Below, one piece after another: positions 5,138-11,007 of a stretch of 12,707 bases of DNA. Under the pieces are notes generated by a model, which made no database searches, was not told the DNA's origin, and saw nothing but the letters and a program-made list of their open reading frames with translations. This stretch comes from an uncultured Oscillospiraceae bacterium. Lineage in GTDB: Bacteria > Bacillota > Clostridia > Oscillospirales > Oscillospiraceae. Each line of letters opens with the position of its first letter. The first letter of the stretch is position 1. Location of the stretch: positions 1-12,707 of the forward strand of contig CAKTNP010000037.1 of NCBI GenBank assembly GCA_934589155.1. Reading direction: 5' to 3'. The position numbers and the translations under genes were made by a program.

Positions 5138-7384
5138 ATGGCAAAGAAGAAAAAGGAATCTGAGATCAAGCGTGCCCAACCCTCCGGCGTCATGGGCCTC
5201 ATAGGCTCCACCACGGAGCAGCCTATTTCCGAGACCCTGGAGATCAACTATATGCCCTATGCCATGTCGGTCATCGTGTCCCGGGCCATTCCGGAGATCG
5301 ACGGCTTCAAGCCCAGCCACAGAAAGCTCCTGTACACCATGTACAAAATGGGCCTTCTTACCGGAGCCCGGACCAAGTCCGCCAATATCGTGGGTCAGAC
5401 CATGCACCTGAACCCCCACGGCGACGCCGCCATTTACGACACCATGGTCCGGCTGTCCAAGGGCAACGAGACTCTGCTCCACCCCTTCGTGGATTCCAAG
5501 GGCAACTTCGGCAAGGTCTACTCCCGGGATATGGCCTACGCCGCCTCCCGGTACACCGAGGCCAAGCTGGACCCCATCTGCAACGAGCTGTTCCGGGACA
5601 TTGAGTCCGACACCGTGGACATGGTGGACAACTACGACGCCTCCACCAAAGAGCCCACCCTGCTGCCCACCACCTTCCCCAATGTGCTGGTGTCTGCCAA
5701 TCAGGGCATCGCCGTCGGCATGGCCAGCAACATCTGCTCTTTCAACCTGGCAGAGGTCTGTAAGACCACCATTGCTCTTATCAAGAACCCGGATCACGAC
5801 ATTTTGGAGACCCTGCCGGGACCGGATTTTTCCACCGGCGGCGAGCTGTTATATGACGAGGCCCAGACCCGGGAGATCTACGCCACGGGCCGGGGCAGCT
5901 TCAAGCTCCGGGCCAAGTGGCGGTATGTGAAGGAGGGCAACCTCATCGAGGTCTACGAGATCCCCTATACCACCGCCACGGAGGTCATTATGGACAAGGT
6001 GGCGGATCTCATCAAGGCTGGCAAACTGAAAGAAATTTCCGATATGCGGGACGAGACGGACCTGAACGGCCTGAAGCTCACCATCGACCTGAAGCGGGGC
6101 GTGGACCCGGACAAGCTCATGCAGAAGTTGTTCCGCATGACATCTCTCCAGGACAGTTTCCCCTGCAACTTCAATATTCTGATCGCCGGCATGCCCCGGG
6201 TCCTGGGCGTCGGCGAGATCCTGGAGGAGTGGACCGCTTGGCGCACGGAGTGCATTCGGCGCAGGATCTACTTCCAGGTGAAAAAGAAGGAGGACCGGCT
6301 CCATCTGCTTCGGGGTTTGGAGCGGATCCTTCTGGACATTGACAAGGCCATTGCCATTATCCGGGAGACGGAACTGGAGAGCGAGGTGGTGCCGAACCTG
6401 ATGATCGGCTTCGGCATCGATGAGATCCAGGCCAATTTCGTGGCGGAGATCAAGCTGCGGAATATCAACAAGGAGTACATCCTCCGGCAGACCAAGGCCA
6501 TTTCCGACCTGGAGCGGGAGATCCGGGACCTGAAGGATACCCTGAACAGCGGGGAAAAGCTCCGGGCTGTGATCATTTCCGAGCTGGAGGAAACGGCCAA
6601 GAAGTACGGCAAGCCCCGGCGCACGGAGCTGGTATACGGCGCCGACAGCCAGTCGGGCCCCGAGGAGGAAGAGGAGGAGATTCCGGACTATCCCGTGACC
6701 GTCTTCGTCTCCCGGGAGGGCTATTTCAAGAAGATCACCCCCCAGTCTCTGCGGATGTCCGGTGAGCAGAAGTTCAAGGAGGGCGACGGCCTCGCCTTCC
6801 AGGCGGAGGTCACCAACCGGGCGGAGCTCCTGGTATTCACGGATAAGTGCCAGGTCTACAAGGCAAAGTGCTCCGAGTTTGACGACGGCAAGGCCAGCCT
6901 GTTGGGCGATTATCTGCCCGCGAAGTTGGGCATGGAGCCCGGGGAGAACGTGGTCCGGGCGGTACTGCCCGGGGACTACACGGGTTATGTGCTGTTCTTC
7001 TTCGCCAACGGCAAGGCGGCCAAGGTGCCTATGGAGGCCTATAATACCAAATCCAACCGGAGAAAGCTGACAGGCGCCTACTCCGACAAGAGCCCCCTCC
7101 GAACCATCCTGCCTCTCGGCCAGGACTGCCAGGCGGTGGTGTTTTCCACCGACGGCCGGGCCCTGATCTTCTCCACGGCTCAGCTGGCGCCTAAGACCAC
7201 CCGGAGCACCCAGGGCGTCAACGTACTGACCCTGCGGAAAAACGCAGAGCTTCGGGAGGCGGTGCCCCTGGAGCAGACCTCCATCGCCAACGCGCCCCGG
7301 TATCGGACCCGGGCCATTCCCGCCGCAGGCGCAATTCTGCGGCAGGAGGACAGCGAGGAAAAGCAGATCTCTTTGGACCTGTAA
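5138..7384 (+). CDS. parC: Type IIA DNA topoisomerase A subunit (topoisomerase IV type)
   Basis: A 748-residue DNA-cutting partner of the preceding gene, starting 19 bases after its stop behind GAGGAAAGG. The winged-helix core carries the catalytic Tyr139 with Arg138 in AASRYTEAKL, and the tower and coiled-coil follow to about residue 490 (EREIRDLKDTLNSGEKLR). An acidic linker (509-514) leads to a beta-propeller with repeated blades at about 517-531, 562-577, 615-632 and 663-680. At the place of the GyrA box (QRRGGKG) there is EQKFKEGDG (543-551), so the element needed for gyrase-type negative supercoiling is missing. This favours decatenation, as in topoisomerase IV. The quinolone-pocket motif reads NPHGDAAIYD (92-101): the Ser83 position of E. 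coli GyrA is Ala97, while the Asp87 position is kept (Asp101). Confidence 0.88.
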   Translation: MAKKKKESEIKRAQPSGVMGLIGSTTEQPISETLEINYMPYAMSVIVSRAIPEIDGFKPSHRKLLYTMYKMGLLTGARTKSANIVGQTMHLNPHGDAAIYDTMVRLSKGNETLLHPFVDSKGNFGKVYSRDMAYAASRYTEAKLDPICNELFRDIESDTVDMVDNYDASTKEPTLLPTTFPNVLVSANQGIAVGMASNICSFNLAEVCKTTIALIKNPDHDILETLPGPDFSTGGELLYDEAQTREIYATGRGSFKLRAKWRYVKEGNLIEVYEIPYTTATEVIMDKVADLIKAGKLKEISDMRDETDLNGLKLTIDLKRGVDPDKLMQKLFRMTSLQDSFPCNFNILIAGMPRVLGVGEILEEWTAWRTECIRRRIYFQVKKKEDRLHLLRGLERILLDIDKAIAIIRETELESEVVPNLMIGFGIDEIQANFVAEIKLRNINKEYILRQTKAISDLEREIRDLKDTLNSGEKLRAVIISELEETAKKYGKPRRTELVYGADSQSGPEEEEEEIPDYPVTVFVSREGYFKKITPQSLRMSGEQKFKEGDGLAFQAEVTNRAELLVFTDKCQVYKAKCSEFDDGKASLLGDYLPAKLGMEPGENVVRAVLPGDYTGYVLFFFANGKAAKVPMEAYNTKSNRRKLTGAYSDKSPLRTILPLGQDCQAVVFSTDGRALIFSTAQLAPKTTRSTQGVNVLTLRKNAELREAVPLEQTSIANAPRYRTRAIPAAGAILRQEDSEEKQISLDL

Positions 7385-7400
7385 GCCGGGAGGGAGAACC

Positions 7401-8267
7401 ATGAAGAAAAAATCCACTGCCGTTTTGATCTGGCTGGCGGAGATATTAGTAGGCTGCGCCATGTTTGCCCTGGGCTTTGATCTGTTCCTGGATCCTAATG
7501 AAATCAACATCGGCGGCGTGTCCGGCGTGGCTATGGTGGTGGTATATCTCATCAAGGCCGGGACCGTGGGCCTGATGTCGGCGCTGCTGAATATTCCACT
7601 GCTGCTGTTGGGCGGAAAGAAGATCGGCGTCCGGTTCCTGGCGGGGACCCTGGTGGGAACGTTGGCCAGCTCTCTGATGCTGGACCTGTTTGTTAGGATC
7701 CCGGCGCCTACGGTGGAGCCCCTGCTGGCGGCGGTCTACGGCGGGATCCTGGCCGGGGCGGGCCTGGGTCTTGTGTTCCTGGCCGGGGCATCCACCGGCG
7801 GGTCGGACATTCTGGTGCGGCTTCTGAAGCAACGCTGGCGGAATGTGCCCGTGGGGAAAATTGCCATGGCCATAGATCTGTTTGTGGTGGTCCTGACCGG
7901 TATTGTTTTCGGAGATTTTTCCAAGACTCTGTACAGCGGCGTGGCACTGTTCGCCTGCTCCAAGGTCATTGATGCCGTGGTGTACAGCTTCGACTATTCT
8001 AAGGTGGCCCTGATCATTACACCAAAGTATGCAGAGGTGGCGGCGGCCATTGTGGAGAAGCTGGACCGGGGCGTGACCTATCTGGATGGCCAGGGCTATT
8101 ACAGCGGCCGGGACACCAAGGTCATATTGACGGCGGTGAAAAAGCAGCAGCTGGCGGAGCTGAAGGGACTGGTGACGGACATCGACCCCGACGCCTTTGT
8201 GATCCTTCAGGAGGCCCACCAGGTCCTGGGCGACGGTTTCGCCCGGTATTCGGCAGATCAACTGTAA
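7401..8267 (+). CDS. YitT-family membrane protein
   Basis: A 288-residue protein starting at ATG 7401, 16 bases after the topoisomerase A stop, with GGAGGGAG ahead. The N-terminal two thirds is a membrane domain of the YitT family (DUF161) with about six hydrophobic segments, among them residues 8-30, 40-53, 57-72, 79-97, 108-130 and 150-170. It has the typical glycine-rich loop motif FLAGASTGGSDILVRLLKQR. The C-terminal soluble domain, about 219-276, is DUF2179 (GVTYLDGQGYYSGRDTKVIL, then DIDPDAFVILQEAHQVLGDGF), close to the family pattern in all parts. Members are thought to be transporters or membrane sensors, but the substrate is not known. Its place in the operon with topoisomerase genes is probably a matter of shared transcription. 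It is intact. Confidence 0.9.
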   Translation: MKKKSTAVLIWLAEILVGCAMFALGFDLFLDPNEINIGGVSGVAMVVVYLIKAGTVGLMSALLNIPLLLLGGKKIGVRFLAGTLVGTLASSLMLDLFVRIPAPTVEPLLAAVYGGILAGAGLGLVFLAGASTGGSDILVRLLKQRWRNVPVGKIAMAIDLFVVVLTGIVFGDFSKTLYSGVALFACSKVIDAVVYSFDYSKVALIITPKYAEVAAAIVEKLDRGVTYLDGQGYYSGRDTKVILTAVKKQQLAELKGLVTDIDPDAFVILQEAHQVLGDGFARYSADQL

Positions 8268-8286
8268 CGAAAGGGGAGTGCATGGG

Positions 8287-9429
8287 GTGAAACGGATCTT
8301 TGCGCTGCTGCTGGCGGCGGCAATGTGTATGCTGACCGGCTGTCAGAGCTGGCAGGCCGGGGACTATCATTCGGTGAAGCCCCATGCGGGGAACTTCAGC
8401 GAGACGGAGCCCATCGAGATGTCCCAGGTCAAGAATTACCAGCAGATTCGGGACGCCCTGACGGCCATGGCCGAGGATTCGGCGGCTTCCTGTATTATGG
8501 GAGTGGACCAGTATGAGGGAGATCTGCAGGAGGACGTGGCGGAGGCCATTGCCTACGCCACCCAAAAGGATCCGGTGGGGGCCTATGTGTTCACCCGGGT
8601 CTCCTACCGGTTCGACCGAATCGGCAACAAAAACGTGCTGATCCTGGAGCCCAGCTATCGCCATAGCCGGTCAGATATTGACGCCGTAGTCCGCTACGGC
8701 AAGGCCGTGGATCAGAAGCTGGCCGACGCACTGGATAATTTTGCGCCCAGTCTGACTCTGTGGATCTCCGGGTACGAGGATACGGACTTCGCCCAGGTGG
8801 TGCAGGTGTATTGTGATGAGAATCCGGACAAGGTCATGGAGCATCCTACCGTGCGGGTCTCTGTTTATCCGGACAGCGGTGCCTCCCGGATCGTGGAGCT
8901 GAATTTCGGCTATACCACCAGCCGGGACGCCATGTGGAATATGCAGGGCGCCGTGGAGACGATCTTCTCCTCGGCGGAAGGGTATGTGAGCCTGGCCACC
9001 GACGAATACACCAAAGCCTCCCGGCTGTGCTCCTTCCTGACGGAGCTTTTCGACTACACCCAGGGGGAGACACTGACCCCGGCTTATAGCCTCCTGTGCC
9101 AGGGCATTGGGGACAGCAAGGCCTGCGCCGATGTGTTTGCGGCCATGTGCCGCCGGGCCGGGCTCTGGTGCCAGCGGGTGGATGGGACCCGGAACGGGGA
9201 ACCCTGGTTCTGGAACGTGGTGCAGGTGGAGGGCTATTATACTTTTGTAGACCTGATGGCCGGAGGCTACGACCAGTTCCGGGGAGACGATCAGATGGCG
9301 GGCTATGACTGGGACCGGGATACGGTGTCTGCCTGCCAGCCCGTGTGGCCCGGCATTGCGGATCCGGAACCGACGGAGACGGAGGCCGCGGAAACAGTGG
9401 CCACGGGGACCCCGGAAGAGACGGCTTAA
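8287..9429 (+). CDS. Lipoprotein with degenerate transglutaminase-like domain
   Basis: I choose the GTG at 8287 (380 residues). It gives a compact signal peptide, MKRIFALLLAAAMCMLTGC, with the lipobox LTGC (Cys19), and the AGGGGAG ribosome-binding site at 8271-8277 is nine bases ahead; a GTG at 8278 would touch it. The mature protein would be lipid-anchored outside the membrane. Residues about 270-325 resemble a transglutaminase-like core: KACADVFAAMCRRAGL holds the Cys (280), GEPWFWNVVQVEGYYTFVD holds the Asp (322). The catalytic His of the usual HAWN is replaced by Trp (307), so an enzyme is unlikely and a binding role is more so. The tail, from about 355, is acidic and threonine-rich, as in linkers. 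It is last in the operon, 19 bases after the YitT-family gene. The rest of the fold (20-260) is unrecognised. Confidence 0.75.
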   Translation: MKRIFALLLAAAMCMLTGCQSWQAGDYHSVKPHAGNFSETEPIEMSQVKNYQQIRDALTAMAEDSAASCIMGVDQYEGDLQEDVAEAIAYATQKDPVGAYVFTRVSYRFDRIGNKNVLILEPSYRHSRSDIDAVVRYGKAVDQKLADALDNFAPSLTLWISGYEDTDFAQVVQVYCDENPDKVMEHPTVRVSVYPDSGASRIVELNFGYTTSRDAMWNMQGAVETIFSSAEGYVSLATDEYTKASRLCSFLTELFDYTQGETLTPAYSLLCQGIGDSKACADVFAAMCRRAGLWCQRVDGTRNGEPWFWNVVQVEGYYTFVDLMAGGYDQFRGDDQMAGYDWDRDTVSACQPVWPGIADPEPTETEAAETVATGTPEETA

Positions 9430-9446
9430 AAAATTTTGAAAAGGGC

Positions 9447-9474
9447 TTGACAAATCGGCAGTATTTGCTATAAT
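9447..9474 (+). promoter_or_regulatory. Consensus promoter of tRNA-Gly
   Basis: TTGACA (9447-9452) and TATAAT (9469-9474) with a 16-base spacer, 12 bases ahead of the tRNA. Both boxes match the sigma-A consensus exactly. Confidence 0.92.
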
Positions 9475-9486
9475 AGGGACGTTCTC

Positions 9487-9562
9487 GCGGGTGTAGCTCA
9501 TCTGGTAGAGCGCCACCTTGCCAAGGTGGAGGTAGCGAGTTCGAGCCTCGTCACCCGCTCCA
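9487..9562 (+). tRNA. tRNA-Gly (anticodon GCC)
   Basis: A complete cloverleaf of 76 bases. Acceptor stem GCGGGTG (9487-9493) pairs with CACCCGC (9552-9558), discriminator T9559, CCA encoded at 9560-9562. The anticodon stem CCACC/GGTGG encloses loop TTGCCAA with anticodon GCC at 9520-9522. D stem GCTC/GAGC and T stem GCGAG/CTCGT with TTCGAGC loop are present. It decodes GGC and GGT glycine codons, the former very frequent in the neighbouring genes. Confidence 0.96.
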
Positions 9563-9564
9563 TT

Positions 9565-9603
9565 AAAACGCCGAGATCCCTTGCGGGTCTCGGCGTTTTC
9601 TTT
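9565..9603 (+). terminator. Terminator of tRNA-Gly
   Basis: A stem of CGCCGAGA (9569-9576) and TCTCGGCG (9588-9595), extended inward by three pairs after a one-base bulge, with TTGC loop. TTTTCTTTG follows. It lies directly after the tRNA. Confidence 0.88.
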
Positions 9604-9609
9604 GTGTAT

Positions 9610-9648
9610 AAAAGGCAGGCCCTGGGGCGCTCCGGGACCTGCCTTTTT
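9610..9648. terminator. Middle hairpin terminator between tRNA-Gly and rsmE
   Basis: AAAAGGCAGG (9610-9619) pairs with CCTGCCTTTT (9638-9647), with three more inner pairs around a bulged A. T-runs exist on both strands, so it can act for both converging transcripts. Confidence 0.8.
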
Positions 9649-9650
9649 AC

Positions 9651-9682
9651 GGAAAAAACCGCCGGCCTGGGGCCGGCGGTTT
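9651..9682 (-). terminator. Terminator of rsmE
   Basis: A nine-base-pair stem (9659-9667 with 9671-9679) of almost only G and C, plus A-T extension, with a three-base loop. On the minus strand six Ts follow, 12 bases after the rsmE stop. On the plus strand only TTTC follows. Confidence 0.85.
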
Positions 9683-9693
9683 CGGTCAATGGG

Positions 9694-10425
9694 TCAGAAC
9701 TGGCCGATATGATACATAACGGCGGACAGGGCGCACAGGGGGGCGGTCTCGCACCGGAGGATCCGGGGACCCAGGGTGCAGCTCCGCAGGCCGGCGGCCT
9801 GGGCCTGGACGACCTCCTCGGGGTTAAAGCCCCCCTCTGGGCCCGTCATCAGACTGACAGAGGCAAAGGGCCCGGCGGACAGTGCGCCGTGGAGGGTGGC
9901 GGCCCGCTCATTTTCGTAGAACAAAAGAGCCAGGTCCGCCTGGGCAGCCCGGGCCAGAGCCTCGGCATAGGAGCCCAGGGTCACCACCTGGGGGATCCAG
10001 CCCCGGCGGGACTGCTCCGCCGCGGAGGCAGCGATCTTCTGCCAGCGCTCCTGCTTTTTGACCAGGGACTTGGCATCGGGCCGGGACACGCACCGGTCAC
10101 AGGGAAAGGCCACGATCTCATAAGCCCCCAGCTCCGTGGCCTTTTGGATCACATGCTCCAGCTTGTCGGCCTTGGGGTAGCCCATATAGATGCTGGCCCG
10201 AATTGGGGGCTCGGAACCGGAGAGAACCTGAGGACCAACGGTCAGGGAGAGAGAACCGGAGGATAGGTCGGAAACGGTACATTCCGCCTCCCGGCCCTGG
10301 CCGTCGCAGAGAGTCACGGTGTCTCCCGGCTTGAGCCGCAGGACCTTGGCGTGGGCGGCGTTTTCGCCGGAAAGGGTCAGCTCCGCTAGGTCCAGTTCCT
10401 GGGGTGTCACAAAAAATCGAGCCAT
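9694..10425 (-). CDS. rsmE: 16S rRNA (uracil-1498-N3)-methyltransferase RsmE
   Basis: A 243-residue protein that methylates N3 of U1498 in 16S rRNA in the decoding region of the 30S subunit, using S-adenosylmethionine. The N-terminal PUA-like RNA-binding domain (about 1-70; MARFFVTPQE and then ENAAHAKVLRLKPGD) is followed by the SPOUT knotted methyltransferase domain. Its marks are ATELGAYEIVAF (96-107), EQSRR (137-141), GPEGGF (195-200) and LGPRILRCETAPL (218-230). The start at 10425 has GGAGG on the minus strand and gives the family's normal length; the frame is open further upstream but that part overlaps the tRNA-Leu gene and has no homology. It is a single gene with its own promoter and terminator, not followed here by prmA as it often is. 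Confidence 0.95.
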   Translation of the reverse strand: MARFFVTPQELDLAELTLSGENAAHAKVLRLKPGDTVTLCDGQGREAECTVSDLSSGSLSLTVGPQVLSGSEPPIRASIYMGYPKADKLEHVIQKATELGAYEIVAFPCDRCVSRPDAKSLVKKQERWQKIAASAAEQSRRGWIPQVVTLGSYAEALARAAQADLALLFYENERAATLHGALSAGPFASVSLMTGPEGGFNPEEVVQAQAAGLRSCTLGPRILRCETAPLCALSAVMYHIGQF

Positions 10426-10453
10426 AGGGCGCCTCCGAATGTAAGATAGACCC

Positions 10454-10482
10454 ATTATAGCAGACCCGGCGGAAGGGCGCAA
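10454..10482 (-). promoter_or_regulatory. Promoter of rsmE
   Basis: On the minus strand TATAAT (10459 to 10454) with TTGCGC (10482 to 10477) 17 bases upstream. The -10 ends 28 bases before the start codon. Confidence 0.75.
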
Positions 10483-10507
10483 GTGCGGCGGAACGGAAAG
10501 AAAACAG

Positions 10508-10536
10508 TTGACAAAGCCGGGGTAAGAGGGTATAAT
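10508..10536 (+). promoter_or_regulatory. Consensus promoter of tRNA-Leu
   Basis: TTGACA (10508-10513) and TATAAT (10531-10536) with a 17-base spacer, a perfect sigma-A promoter. It ends 19 bases before the tRNA and is divergent from the rsmE promoter. Confidence 0.93.
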
Positions 10537-10555
10537 AATCAGGCCCAGTGGGTAT

Positions 10556-10640
10556 GCAAGAGTGTTGGAATAGGTAGACAAGCACGTTTGAGGTGCGTGT
10601 GGCAACCGCCGTGGGAGTTCGAGTCTCCTCTCTTGCACCA
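10556..10640 (+). tRNA. tRNA-Leu (anticodon GAG)
   Basis: A type II tRNA of 85 bases with a long variable arm. Acceptor GCAAGAG (10556-10562) pairs with CTCTTGC (10630-10636), discriminator A10637, encoded CCA at 10638-10640. The anticodon stem CACGT/GCGTG encloses TTGAGGT with anticodon GAG at 10590-10592. The T arm contains GGGAGTTCGAGTCTCC. It reads CTC and CTT leucine codons. Its 3' end faces a hairpin-rich gene-free stretch and then a headless RHS gene. Confidence 0.96.
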
Positions 10641-10670
10641 TAATTGGAACATGAAAAAGATATGTTCCGC

Positions 10671-10698
10671 GAAAACCCCGATTTTATCGGGGTTTTTT
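10671..10698 (+). terminator. Terminator of tRNA-Leu
   Basis: CCCCGAT (10676-10682) pairs with ATCGGGG (10686-10692) with a TTT loop, extended by A-T pairs, followed by six Ts (10693-10698). A small seven-pair hairpin, GGAACAT with ATGTTCC (10646-10668), lies between it and the tRNA and may be a processing site. Confidence 0.9.
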
Positions 10699-10938
10699 GC
10701 TGCCCTGATGCCGGAATTTGAGATGCATATTGGAAGATATAAAACCGATGTTTTCCCTTTGGGTGCAGTATCGAACTCCTGTACAACTGAATATTCGCAG
10801 ACGGCGGACAAGCCAGAACTTGTCCGCCGTTTCTTCCAAGCCCAAAGTAAAAAACAGTCTCAGTTGGACAGCGAACGGCACCCCATTTCTTAGTACTAAG
10901 TATCTTACCATACTTTTTCTAATACAGTGGCATATTAG
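10699..10938. other. Gene-free stretch with hairpins and a palindrome
   Basis: No credible gene is seen on either strand. It contains a perfect 12-bp stem (10801-10812 with 10819-10830, loop CCAGAA) followed by TTTCTTCC, which may terminate plus-strand transcription. It also has a 12-base perfect palindrome, CTTAGTACTAAG (10889-10900), overlapping a small hairpin AAGTAT/ATACTT (10898-10915) with a T-run. The last 100 bases are AT-rich compared with the neighbours. No promoter for the following RHS frame is evident. This may be the scar of an insertion or deletion beside tRNA-Leu. Confidence 0.6.
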
Positions 10939-11007
10939 AGATGTGCCAATGAGGACCAATTAAACTGCCAACGACAGACAATAGACCACAAGGAACCGGC
11001 CAAGGTC

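Noticed and set aside
5849..7555. A 568-codon open frame on the minus strand
   Set aside because: It lies antisense to the topoisomerase A gene, has no protein family features, and results from the GC-rich codon pattern of the real gene.
9526..10266. A 246-codon plus-strand frame beginning inside tRNA-Gly
   Set aside because: It starts within the tRNA, runs through three terminators and is antisense to rsmE.
10764..10781. A tRNA-like GGAGTTCGA on the minus strand that matches the T arm of tRNA-Leu
   Set aside because: Only nine bases match and no acceptor or anticodon stem is present, so it is likely chance and not a tRNA remnant or attachment repeat.
10483..10893. A 136-codon plus-strand frame across tRNA-Leu
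   Set aside because: It spans the promoter, the tRNA and its terminator, and has no ribosome-binding site or family resemblance.
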